A stretch of DNA of 64,000 nucleotides from positions 2,236,001 through 2,300,000 of the forward strand of contig NZ_AP023368.1 in the NCBI RefSeq assembly GCF_014218355.1, given 5' to 3'. The stretch is from Anaerocolumna chitinilytica. Its GTDB lineage: Bacteria > Bacillota > Clostridia > Lachnospirales > Lachnospiraceae. The stretch's first letter is position 1, and every line of letters starts with the position of its first letter. The notes below the pieces were generated by a model. That model worked only from the letters and a program-made list of their open reading frames with translations, searched no databases and was not told where the DNA came from. This document shows positions 55,431-63,676 of this stretch, piece after piece. A program made the translations under genes and the position numbers.

Positions 55431-55518
55431 ATACAATTGATAATATTTGTATATCGTAAAATATAAATCAGACAAAAATTAAGTTAATATTGACAAATGT
55501 ATTGTATTGTATTATTGT
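55431..55518. promoter_or_regulatory. Promoter and GntR box of the SIS gene
   Basis: Inverted ATACAA (55431-55436) and TTGTAT (55447-55452). Promoter TTGACA (55490-55495), 17 bases, TATTGT (55513-55518), overlapping repeated TGTATTGTATTGTATT. The ATG is about 58 bases downstream. Confidence 0.55.
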
Positions 55519-55575
55519 TGAATCGAGACATATAAAATACAATATAAAACATTAAAGCAAAAAGGAGAAAAAACA

Positions 55576-56589
55576 ATGGGATACAAGAGCACAGACATTA
55601 AAAGTATAGTAGCAGAAATTTTGGAAGCTAAAAGAGACAAAGGAGGCATTAAGTCTCTTTATTTTGTAGGATGTGGGGGATCGTTAGGAGCACTCTATCC
55701 AGCTAAAACATTTATGGAAAAAGAAAGTGCAAGCATTAAGAGTGCATGGATAAATAGTAACGAATTTGTACATTGCACACCGAATGATTTTGGAGAAAAC
55801 TCAATTCTTGTTATGGCTTGTCATAAAGGTAATACACCTGAAACAATTCAGGCAGCGAAGTTAGGTAAAGAAAAAGGCGCTGCAGTTATTATACTTACAT
55901 GGTTAGAGGAATCTGAAATAGTTGAGTTTGGAGACTATATTGTACTATATTCATTTGATGCAAGCCAGGACCATTTGGCTGGCGATATTGATTATGCAGG
56001 CGAAAAGACACTTTGTGCACTTTATGTGGCAGTAGAACTTCTTGCGCAGACACAAGAAGGCTATAAAAATTATGATAAATTCTATGAAGGTGCAGGAATG
56101 ATTACAAACATTATCCGAAATGCAAGAACGCATGTGAAAGAGCGTGCAAAAATCTTTGCAAAAGCACGCAAAAATGATAGTGTTATCTATACAATGGGAA
56201 GTGGTGCGTCTTATGGTGCAGCATACATGGAGAGCATATGTATATTTATGGAAATGCAGTGGCTGGATTCCAGTTCAATACATACAGGTGAATTTTTCCA
56301 TGGCCCATTTGAAATAACAGATGCGAATAGACCTTTTGTAATTCAAATTTCAGAAGGAAGTACTCGTTCGCTGGATGAACGTGCATTAATATTTTTGCAA
56401 AAATATGCAAAGAATATTGAAATTCTGGATGCTAAAGAGCTGGGATTATCCGTTATTGATGTTTCAGTTGTAGATTATTTCAATCATTCTTTATTTAACA
56501 ATGTATATCCTATTTATAATCATGAATTGGCTACAATACGTCAGCATCCATTGGCTACGCGTCGTTATATGTGGAAAGTAGAATACTAG
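55576..56589 (+). CDS. SIS-domain deglycase (FrlB/FraB-like)
   Basis: A 337-residue, two-SIS-domain protein: SLYFVGCGGSLGALYPAKTF and MACHKGNTPETIQAAKLGKEKGA in the first, VIYTMGSGASYGAAYMESIC in the second. The motif SSIHTGEFFHGPFEITD matches the GEFxHGPxE loop of FrlB and glutamine-fructose-6-phosphate family SIS domains. The C-terminus ATIRQHPLATRRYMWKVEY resembles FrlB. It would split a fructosamine 6-phosphate to glucose 6-phosphate plus amino acid. AAAGGAG precedes the ATG. Confidence 0.85.
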   Translation: MGYKSTDIKSIVAEILEAKRDKGGIKSLYFVGCGGSLGALYPAKTFMEKESASIKSAWINSNEFVHCTPNDFGENSILVMACHKGNTPETIQAAKLGKEKGAAVIILTWLEESEIVEFGDYIVLYSFDASQDHLAGDIDYAGEKTLCALYVAVELLAQTQEGYKNYDKFYEGAGMITNIIRNARTHVKERAKIFAKARKNDSVIYTMGSGASYGAAYMESICIFMEMQWLDSSSIHTGEFFHGPFEITDANRPFVIQISEGSTRSLDERALIFLQKYAKNIEILDAKELGLSVIDVSVVDYFNHSLFNNVYPIYNHELATIRQHPLATRRYMWKVEY

Positions 56590-56772
56590 ACGTGAGCATT
56601 AGCATTGAGATTTTAGATTGAAGATACATTATGAATCAGGAAAATGCAATGATAATAACTATGGAGTGGTATCTGAGTAGATGTAATATAGATTGTAGTA
56701 TACTTCATTTGTTAAAAGTAGCTAAAAATATATAAATAAAATTGTATAATTTGTAGAAATTGATAATAATTG

Positions 56773-56815
56773 TTGACAATAAAACATCTAATGTATATCA
56801 TTGTATTTAATACAA
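56773..56815 (+). promoter_or_regulatory. Promoter and GntR operator of the transporter gene
   Basis: TTGACA (56773-56778), 17 bases, TATCAT (56796-56801), immediately followed by TTGTATT-T-AATACAA (56801-56815), a palindrome with 7-base arms matching the ATACAA/TTGTAT box upstream. A leader of about 115 bases precedes the ATG at 56930. Confidence 0.65.
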
Positions 56816-56929
56816 AGCAATACATTATATGCAAAAAATATAATCGAAAGATTGCGAGTATTAAAAATGAATGATGTGCGCACATTGTTGTTTAGAGAAA
56901 AATTACTCAATTTAAGAGGAGGATCCATT

Positions 56930-58249
56930 ATGTTTTGGATTGAATTAGCTATTGTATTGGCAATTATTTTCCTGGGTGTACGTAAAGGAGGAACATTCTT
57001 AGCTTTTGCAGGTGGTATTGGAATGTTTATCATGATATTTGTATTACATGTAGCACCATCTGACCCACCAATCACAGTTATTTTAATTATGATTGCAGTA
57101 ATCTGCGCCGCATCAACAATGCAAGCATGCGGTGGTCTTGATTTCTTAGTAATGATTGCAGAAAAGATTCTTCGTAAGAATCCTAAAATGATTACAGTAT
57201 TAGCACCAATTGTTTCTTATATTTTCACATTTATGTGTGGAACAGGACATATTGTATACAGCTTGCTTCCGGTTATTAATGAAATATCTATTGATACAGG
57301 GGTAAGACCGGAACGTCCAATATCTGCATCTATTGTTTCATCCCAACAAGCGATTACTGCCTGCCCAATATCTGCAGCAACCGTTGCTATTCTAGCATTC
57401 ATGGCAGAGTCTACATATAAAAGTGTAAATATTTTTACTTTGCTTATGGTTTGTGTTCCAGCAACATTGATTGGAACAGTAGCAGCAGCACTTGCAGTTA
57501 TTAAAAAGGGAAAAGAGCTTGCGGATGATCCTGAATTCCAAAGGCGTGTAGCTGTTGGACAGATTGAAGATTTCTCTAAAAAGCATAGTGAAAAGAAAGA
57601 AGTTACAAAAGAAGCAAAGAGATCTGTTGCAATATTTTTAATTGCAATGGTAGGAATTGTCCTTTTAGGTGCAGTTAAAGCGTTAGTTCCAATCCTACCT
57701 GATGGATCCAAGTTGCCATTAACAACAGTTATTGAGATCTTTATGTTAGTTGCGGCAGCAATCATGGTGCTCGTAACGAAACTTGATAGTAATAAAGTGT
57801 TGGATCAGCCTGTATTTCGTACCGGAATGTTTGCAGTAGTCTTAGCATTTGGACTTTGTTGGTTAGTAAATACATTTATTGGTGATCAGGCATCTTTTAT
57901 CACCGATAATATGTCTGCTCTAACTAATAAATATCCTTGGATTTACATTATAGCAGTATTTATTGTTGGAGCGATTACTACCAGTCAGTCTTCTACAACA
58001 ATGATAATGGTACCAATTGGTATTGCGTTAGGGCTTCCTGTTAATATTATTGTTGCTGGTTGGATTGCTTGTTCATCAAATTATTTTGTTCCGGCATCAG
58101 GACAGTGTGTTGCTGCTCTAGCCTTTGATTCAGCTGGAACAACTAAAATTGGAAAATTTGTTATCAACCACAGTTACATGATTCCGGGTCTAGTTTGTAC
58201 TGTTGTATCTGTAGTAGTAGCAATATTGCTTGGTGCGGTGATTTTCTAG
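56930..58249 (+). CDS. Dcu-family anaerobic C4-dicarboxylate-type transporter
   Basis: A 439-residue membrane protein of the DcuA/DcuB family. MIAVICAASTMQACGGLDFL, FMCGTGHIVYSLLPVINEIS, SASIVSSQQAITACPISAA and TTSQSSTTMIMVPIGIALG are the family landmarks. GAGGAGG precedes ATG 56930. Dcu proteins exchange or import aspartate, fumarate, malate and succinate; FraA of the fructose-asparagine system also belongs to this type as I recall. Placement in a fructosamine operon suggests import of an aspartate/asparagine-type Amadori product. Confidence 0.87.
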   Translation: MFWIELAIVLAIIFLGVRKGGTFLAFAGGIGMFIMIFVLHVAPSDPPITVILIMIAVICAASTMQACGGLDFLVMIAEKILRKNPKMITVLAPIVSYIFTFMCGTGHIVYSLLPVINEISIDTGVRPERPISASIVSSQQAITACPISAATVAILAFMAESTYKSVNIFTLLMVCVPATLIGTVAAALAVIKKGKELADDPEFQRRVAVGQIEDFSKKHSEKKEVTKEAKRSVAIFLIAMVGIVLLGAVKALVPILPDGSKLPLTTVIEIFMLVAAAIMVLVTKLDSNKVLDQPVFRTGMFAVVLAFGLCWLVNTFIGDQASFITDNMSALTNKYPWIYIIAVFIVGAITTSQSSTTMIMVPIGIALGLPVNIIVAGWIACSSNYFVPASGQCVAALAFDSAGTTKIGKFVINHSYMIPGLVCTVVSVVVAILLGAVIF

Positions 58250-58357
58250 AACAGACCATCAGTTAAACAGATTTAATTAGACAACAGCTTGGTGTCAGTG
58301 CCATTAAGGGCTGATAGCAGGCTGTAGTTATAAATAAAATAATAAGGAGGATTTGAT

Positions 58358-59173
58358 ATGAATTTTGCACCAATGAGTTATCATTATATCAGGTATCCAA
58401 TTGAAAAATTCTTGGATAAAGTCGAACAATCTCCCTTTAACAGTATTGACCTTTATTGTTCTGCACCACAATTCAATATATTCAATTATCCGCTTCAGCG
58501 ATTACTTCGTCTTGACAAAGAAATAAGAATAAGAAATTTAGAGATTATGGCTATGACACCAGAAAACTGTACTTATCCAGTAAATTTTTGTACACAAGAC
58601 ATGTTGACTCGAGAGTCCAGTATTTTATATTATCAGAGAGCAATTGATACAGCCGAATTTTTAGGATGTCCAAGTGTTCAGATTAGTACGGGATTTGGCT
58701 ATTTTAATCAGTCAAGTGAAGAAGCATGGAAATACTGTCTAGAATCTATGCATATACTGGCTGCTTATTGTGAACGAAAAGGAGTGCAGCTTCTCCTTGA
58801 GGAACTTAAAACAACTACGACGAATGTTTTGATTACCAGTAACGATATTGCTAGAATGTTAAAAGAAATTGATTCCAAGGCAGTAGTCGGAATGGTGGAT
58901 ATGGATCAGATGACTTATGCGAATGAAACTATAGATAACTGGTTTGACGCACTCGGAGATAAACTACAGCATATTCATTTCAATGACAGAGGACATACTG
59001 TTCCAGGAGATTCAGATTTTCCTATGAGAGAATATTATGAAGCAATTAAAAAACGTGGCTATGCAGGATCGGTTTCTTTTGAAATAAGTGACCGCCGTTA
59101 CTATAATGATCCGGATAAAGCCATTGATGACATAGTAGCATGGTTAAAAAATAACACAAATGAACTATTATAA
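58358..59173 (+). CDS. TIM-barrel sugar isomerase/epimerase, FrlC-like paralogue
   Basis: A 271-residue xylose-isomerase-like TIM barrel. MAMTPENCTYPVNFCTQD replaces FrlC YTPEHNAYPYNFM; QISTGFGYFNQS and LLLEELKTTTTNVLI (metal Glu) plus LQHIHFNDRGHTVPGDSDF (metal His/Asp) fit the family. AAGGAGG precedes the ATG. Probably converts a related fructosamine epimer in this second locus; exact substrate unknown. Confidence 0.8.
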   Translation: MNFAPMSYHYIRYPIEKFLDKVEQSPFNSIDLYCSAPQFNIFNYPLQRLLRLDKEIRIRNLEIMAMTPENCTYPVNFCTQDMLTRESSILYYQRAIDTAEFLGCPSVQISTGFGYFNQSSEEAWKYCLESMHILAAYCERKGVQLLLEELKTTTTNVLITSNDIARMLKEIDSKAVVGMVDMDQMTYANETIDNWFDALGDKLQHIHFNDRGHTVPGDSDFPMREYYEAIKKRGYAGSVSFEISDRRYYNDPDKAIDDIVAWLKNNTNELL

Positions 59174-59243
59174 TTAAGATTTAATGTATTAAATGTAGTA
59201 GCCTTTAAATTTACCTTATAAATAAGAAGAAGGATGTGATGAA

Positions 59244-60131
59244 ATGAAACGCTGTAAGATAATTGCTATAGGAGATAATGTTTGCGACAAATATCTCTCT
59301 AGAGGAATAATGTATCCGGGTGGACAATGTGTTAACACTTGTGTTTATGTGAAAATGAATGGGGCAGAAGCTGCATATCTTGGAAAGTATGGAAATGATG
59401 ATGTGGCTGATTGTGTCCATAATACTCTTGTGAAGTTAGGAATTGATGACAGCCATTGCAGAATGTTTGAAGGAGAAAATGGTTTTGCACTAGTAACCTT
59501 AATAAACAGCGACAGGGTATTTCTGGGCTCCAATAAAGGAGGAATTGCGAAAGAGAATTCTTTTAATTTTACTGATGAGGATTTTTCATACATTAAAGAT
59601 TTCCAGCTGATTTACACAAATTTGAACAGCTATATTGAAAATGACCTGGAAAAGCTGAAAGAAACAGGTGTACCGATTGCATATGACTTTTCTACCAGAT
59701 GGACGGATGAATATCTGGAAAAAATATGCCCATATGTAACAATTGCAATACTATCCTGCGCGCACTTAGATGAAAAAAACAGAGAAATAGAGATGCGTAA
59801 GGCACAGGAAAATGGAGTTAAAATTGTACTTGGAACAGTCGGTGAAGATGGTTCCTATGTATTATACAAGAATAAGTTCTATTATGCAGAAGCCGTACAT
59901 GCAGACGATGTGATTGATACAATGGGTGCAGGTGACTCATATTTTTCCGCATTTCTTTGCTCATTATTAGAAACATCTGAAGCAGGTGAGCTAATAGAAG
60001 AAGATAATAACAAAATGGAAACACGTTTACTGACTGCAATGAATCAAGGAGCTGCATTTGCCGCAAAGGTCTGTTCTATAGAAGGGGCCTTCGGATATGG
60101 AGTACCAATCGTCGGAAAGACAGAGATATAA
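59244..60131 (+). CDS. PfkB-family kinase, FrlD/FraD-like
   Basis: A 295-residue kinase. IIAIGDNVCDKYLSRGIMYP and DVIDTMGAGDSYFSAFL (catalytic Asp) mark the family; the substrate-side motif is GGQCVNTCVYVKMNG, where FrlD has GGNPVNVAVYFVRLGG. The FrlD block RVFGDYEEG is RVFLGSNKGG here, so the substrate differs. It has an insert near the C-terminus (EEDNNKMETRLL). It should phosphorylate the sugar part of the imported conjugate. Confidence 0.83.
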   Translation: MKRCKIIAIGDNVCDKYLSRGIMYPGGQCVNTCVYVKMNGAEAAYLGKYGNDDVADCVHNTLVKLGIDDSHCRMFEGENGFALVTLINSDRVFLGSNKGGIAKENSFNFTDEDFSYIKDFQLIYTNLNSYIENDLEKLKETGVPIAYDFSTRWTDEYLEKICPYVTIAILSCAHLDEKNREIEMRKAQENGVKIVLGTVGEDGSYVLYKNKFYYAEAVHADDVIDTMGAGDSYFSAFLCSLLETSEAGELIEEDNNKMETRLLTAMNQGAAFAAKVCSIEGAFGYGVPIVGKTEI

Positions 60132-60170
60132 AAACCCAAATTAATAATAAAAAAGGATGAGGATAAAATT

Positions 60171-60584
60171 ATGAGACCAGATGTATATGAAAACAATAAT
60201 GAAGGTATTTTATGTGTATATAAAAATGAAAAATGGCTGGTTAGTATCAAAAACTGGAAACCAGATAATGACATTAATGGAATTGCCCATCTCGAAATTC
60301 ATCATTCAACAGATGAACAGTTTATTCTTGTTGCTGGAAAAGCAATTTTAATTACTGCAGAGCGTGAAAATGATCATTTTAATATTGAGCTAACATTGAT
60401 GGAACAGGGGAAAGTATATAATGTTCCAAAGGAAGTTTGGTTCTATTCCATAACACAGAAAGACACAAAAATGATGTATGTTCAGGATTCTAACTGCTCA
60501 ATGGAAAACAGTGATTTTATGAATCTGTCAAAGAATGAAATTTCTTACATCCAGGAAACCGCAAGAATATTATTTGAAAAATAG
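60171..60584 (+). CDS. Cupin-like small protein of the second locus
   Basis: A 137-residue protein. HLEIHHSTDEQFILVAGKAILI and GKVYNVPKEVWFYSIT have the layout of a cupin beta-barrel (HxxxxEqf...G motif and later P..vwH-like position where H is replaced by Y). It may be a sugar-binding or isomerase-type accessory protein. AAGGATGAGG precedes the ATG. No specific family recognised. Confidence 0.6.
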   Translation: MRPDVYENNNEGILCVYKNEKWLVSIKNWKPDNDINGIAHLEIHHSTDEQFILVAGKAILITAERENDHFNIELTLMEQGKVYNVPKEVWFYSITQKDTKMMYVQDSNCSMENSDFMNLSKNEISYIQETARILFEK

Positions 60585-60588
60585 AAAA

Positions 60589-61251
60589 ATGAATATAAAA
60601 TATGTAATATTTGATTTCGATGGAGTAATAGCCAATACAGAAGAGAGCAACGGGAATTTTTTAGCGAAGGCTTTTAATGAGTATGGAATAAGATTTACTA
60701 AGGAAGACATGTATCGCTTAATAGGACTGAATAATTCAAGTGAATTGCAGGGCATATTAAATAGAGCTTCAAAGCAGATTACAATGGAAGAATTTATGGA
60801 AACACGTAAAAAAATCGGAAATACATATGAAAATAGTAAGATTCAACCAATGCCAGGTCTTATTGCATTGATTGTATATTTACGAGATAGAGGAATTAAA
60901 ATGGCCATTGCAACATCTACATCAACAAAATTAATCATAACTGCATTAAACAGAATGCATATGTTACCCTATTTCGAATGTATTGTATGCGGCGATATGT
61001 GTGATCGAAAAAAACCTGATCCACAAGTGTACCAGAAAGCAATGGAATATCTGAGTGCAATGCCACAAGATTGTATTGTTATTGAAGACTCAACAATTGG
61101 AATTACGGCTGGAAAAAATGCTGGAGCATATGTTATTGGATACGGAGGTTCAGGAATCAAACAGAATAGAGAAGAGGCAGATCTGATCATAAACACCTAT
61201 GACCAATGTCTGCATAAAATTATCGAAATATTGAATGGCTGTGACAAATAA
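60589..61251 (+). CDS. HAD-family phosphatase, beta-phosphoglucomutase-like
   Basis: A 220-residue HAD hydrolase. VIFDFDGVIANTE has nucleophile Asp9 and Asp11; IATSTSTKLI is motif II, KKPDPQVY motif III (Lys), and VIEDSTIGITAGKNAGAYVIG motif IV. No strong ribosome site is seen before ATG 60589; a longer reading from 60535 would overlap the cupin-like gene. It probably removes a phosphate from or isomerises a pathway sugar phosphate. Confidence 0.82.
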   Translation: MNIKYVIFDFDGVIANTEESNGNFLAKAFNEYGIRFTKEDMYRLIGLNNSSELQGILNRASKQITMEEFMETRKKIGNTYENSKIQPMPGLIALIVYLRDRGIKMAIATSTSTKLIITALNRMHMLPYFECIVCGDMCDRKKPDPQVYQKAMEYLSAMPQDCIVIEDSTIGITAGKNAGAYVIGYGGSGIKQNREEADLIINTYDQCLHKIIEILNGCDK

Positions 61252-61310
61252 GCATAAAGATATCACATGGATAAAATAAAGCATATATTATATCATATAA
61301 AATGTGCTGT

Positions 61311-61349
61311 GAAGGTTGTTGGCAACCATATAATGGCCAACAGCTTTTC
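61311..61349 (+). terminator. Terminator of the second fructosamine-type operon
   Basis: TGTTGGC (about 61318-61323) and GCCAACA (61335-61341), with AAG/CTT extending the stem, followed by a short TTTT. A modest terminator. Confidence 0.55.
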
Positions 61350-61383
61350 CATTTCGAAATAATATATGAAAGAGGCTTGAAAT

Positions 61384-61830
61384 GTGAAAGAACTTAATCC
61401 TCAAAAGGTATTTGTGCAATATCGGGATAATATAAGACCATATGAACCAGTTAGGAGCAGATTATATACTATTACACATTCGGATATAACAGCAGAGCTA
61501 TTTGTGTTTGTAGGTCAAAATTATGCGGAAGATCAAGTCACAAGAATGCGTGATGAGGTAAGAATTGCCTGGGAGCTATATAGAGAAGGATATGCTTTAA
61601 TTGGCTCCGTGATTGTGGATGGTGATGGTGTAATAGGAAATGCACATTTAAGAGATGAGATTTTCTATAACGAAATGCCTACAGCACTTCAAGCATTACG
61701 CCAAGCTGACAGATTCTTGTTTGATAAAGAACCAAACCTTGATAATACACCTGTATATATTCATTTTATCTCAAACAATCCTATATATAACAAAACATAT
61801 GACTTTGGAGTTATTGGAACTTATAAGTAA
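61384..61830 (+). CDS. Staygreen-family protein
   Basis: A 148-residue protein. RLYTITHSDITAELFVFVGQNY, the RMRDEVRIAWE block, LRDEIFYNEMPTALQALRQADRFLF and NLDNTPVYIHFISNNPIYN follow the staygreen (SGR) pattern (TLTHSD...L.lxIG, RDEVxxxW, RDEIF..E.PxALxAxxxGD, HFxSxxPxYN). In plants SGR removes Mg from chlorophyll a, and bacterial relatives can also act as Mg-dechelatases. What a non-photosynthetic clostridium uses it for is unknown. The start GTG 61384 follows AAAGAGG. Monocistronic. Confidence 0.75.
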   Translation: MKELNPQKVFVQYRDNIRPYEPVRSRLYTITHSDITAELFVFVGQNYAEDQVTRMRDEVRIAWELYREGYALIGSVIVDGDGVIGNAHLRDEIFYNEMPTALQALRQADRFLFDKEPNLDNTPVYIHFISNNPIYNKTYDFGVIGTYK

Positions 61831-61862
61831 ATAATCTAAGTTACTTTTATTGTTTGACATAT

Positions 61863-61909
61863 ATAATTATGGGCAAGAACCAATGAAAATGGTCTTGCCC
61901 ATAATTATA
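61863..61909. terminator. Bidirectional hairpin terminator (repeat copy 3)
   Basis: TAATTATGGGCAAGAACCA and TGGTCTTGCCCATAATTA form a long stem around ATGAAAA. Same core as the hairpins at 8198 and 17648. It separates the staygreen (plus) and YVTN (minus) genes. Confidence 0.75.
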
Positions 61910-61912
61910 GCA

Positions 61913-62920
61913 TTAAAGAATCGTAAGGAACGCTGGAATTCCTACAACGACGGATTGAAGCAATTTATTTGAACGAGTATCAAGAATCGAAATCGTATCC
62001 TCATATGAATTTGAAACAACCATTAATTTACCGCCGTTGGCTGCAGCCAATCCATATGGACCCTGTCCGGCAGGGATTGTTGAAAGCGGTTGATGACTGA
62101 AGACATCGAAGGAAGTAACAGATTGAGCGAAACGGTTTGCACAGTACACCGTATTTCCGCCGTCTGTGAACGCGATACCCACAGGTCCGCTTTGTCCTGT
62201 ATAAGGGGCAGCTGCCTCAACCAGCGCAACGTTAACTGGTGTGATTGAATTACCGTCTTCATTGGAAACAAATACGTGACGATTGGTGGGGCTGACCTTA
62301 ACGACCTCCGTTCCGGGACCTGCTGGAATTATCTTTATAACCTTATTGAGGGTCAAATCAATTGCGGCGATTTGTTGTGCATCCCGCAGGCTGACAAAAG
62401 CCAGTGTGCCGTTAGCAGTGATATCGATTGTAAAGCCGTTGGAAGGCAGTGCAATCTCTGTCACTTTTTTCAGCGTACGTGCTTCCAGCACATAAACACT
62501 CGGTTCTCCATAATTGACAACATATACAAAACGACCGCCAGGCAGTACCGCAACTCCTATGGGCAGTTTACCCACAGGGGTCGTATTAATGGTTTTATTT
62601 ATATACAAGTCAATAACAGATAGTGTGTTTGAAAAGAAATTGGAAACATAGGCAAGCATATGTTTCTTATCGATGCAGATATCAAATGGTCCTTCATCAA
62701 CAGTAATATCCAACAGCCTCCTTGCTTCTACGATATCTACTACCGAGACATAATTGCTTCCGTATACGCAGACATATGCCAAAGGGTGCTCCTTGCACCT
62801 GGCAATTACTACTTGATTTTCTGCATCATTACCAATAATTTGTGCAGGTTCTGATGTTGCTTCTATTTTCTTGAGAAATTCATCTCGGTTATCGAGCATA
62901 AGATAACTAGGAATATTCAT
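61913..62920 (-). CDS. YVTN-family beta-propeller protein
   Basis: A 335-residue protein made of YVTN-type repeats: LAYVSNFFSNTLSVIDLYIN, FVYVVNYGEPSVYVLEAR, then LAFVSLRDAQQIAAIDLTLN, HVFVSNEDGNSITPVNVA and TVYCANRFAQSVTSFDVFSH. These fold into a six or seven-bladed propeller. No signal peptide, so it may be cytoplasmic or use an unusual export route. GGAG precedes the ATG. The gene downstream of its promoter side (62950) is probably cotranscribed ahead of it. Confidence 0.85.
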   Translation of the reverse strand: MNIPSYLMLDNRDEFLKKIEATSEPAQIIGNDAENQVVIARCKEHPLAYVCVYGSNYVSVVDIVEARRLLDITVDEGPFDICIDKKHMLAYVSNFFSNTLSVIDLYINKTINTTPVGKLPIGVAVLPGGRFVYVVNYGEPSVYVLEARTLKKVTEIALPSNGFTIDITANGTLAFVSLRDAQQIAAIDLTLNKVIKIIPAGPGTEVVKVSPTNRHVFVSNEDGNSITPVNVALVEAAAPYTGQSGPVGIAFTDGGNTVYCANRFAQSVTSFDVFSHQPLSTIPAGQGPYGLAAANGGKLMVVSNSYEDTISILDTRSNKLLQSVVVGIPAFLTIL

Positions 62921-62949
62921 GATATCAACTCCGCTTTTTTATTTGAAAG

Positions 62950-63336
62950 TTAAAAGTTACATGGGGAGGGACCAAATCCCAAAACACCGAAATCAATGGC
63001 TGAACTTCCGGTTCCTTCCTTTGCTGTGGCAAAGGCAACAATCGATCGACCCGGAACATCATAGGTTTTGGTTGTTGTACTACCGGGCAGCAGGGTGAAG
63101 GAATCAAGAGGAAAGATCAGCTCATCGGCTTCCACTTGAAAAACGCCAATAAGAATGGAAACCGACACAGTACCACCAGGTCTGCAGTTACTGTAAACAC
63201 GGATGGTTTTATATTTTTCTATTGGAATTCCATTGGGCAGCTCGGCGGTCAATCGAAGTGTTTCGCCTGGGGGAATGGTAACTGCACCAGCCTGTGTTCG
63301 AAAGAGAAGATAATTTTGTTCAACAGAGTAAGACAT
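62950..63336 (-). CDS. Small beta-rich hypothetical protein
   Basis: A 128-residue protein with alternating hydrophobic residues (VTIPPGETLRLTAELPNG, VSVSILIGVFQVEADELIF, TKTYDVPGRSIVAFATA), suggesting a beta-sandwich. No signal peptide, no Cys motif except near the C-terminus (PSPCNF). AAGGTAG precedes the ATG. It is 29 bases upstream of the YVTN gene and probably in the same transcript; spore-surface or coat roles are possible but only guessed. Confidence 0.65.
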   Translation of the reverse strand: MSYSVEQNYLLFRTQAGAVTIPPGETLRLTAELPNGIPIEKYKTIRVYSNCRPGGTVSVSILIGVFQVEADELIFPLDSFTLLPGSTTTKTYDVPGRSIVAFATAKEGTGSSAIDFGVLGFGPSPCNF

Positions 63337-63676
63337 ACTATTTAACTACCTTTCTACAATAAATATAGTTATATGGTGCGATAAAAGCATAAATATAGCA
63401 AAATATGTAATATTTTATGAAAATTTTATGCTGTTGGTGAAAAACCTCAGTATTATGATAGTTAAGCTAGTTTAAAAATATTGGATTGAGTTTCTATCGT
63501 ACAGAAGGTAATTGATGAAATAGAATCAAATAAACGTAATCACTATCATTTTTTATGAGTATCTGCTAATATTATTATAATCCATGTTGATTTTAAAAGA
63601 TCAAGTTTGTTAATATTGAATTGCAAAAATAGTGGTTACACATTAATCGGTAAAATATGAAATGAGGTGATGACTC
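63337..63676. other. Divergent intergenic region
   Basis: About 340 AT-rich bases between two divergent genes. A TATAAT-like sequence (63574-63581) and AT-rich stretches are present, but no convincing operator, RNA or gene was seen. Confidence 0.3.
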
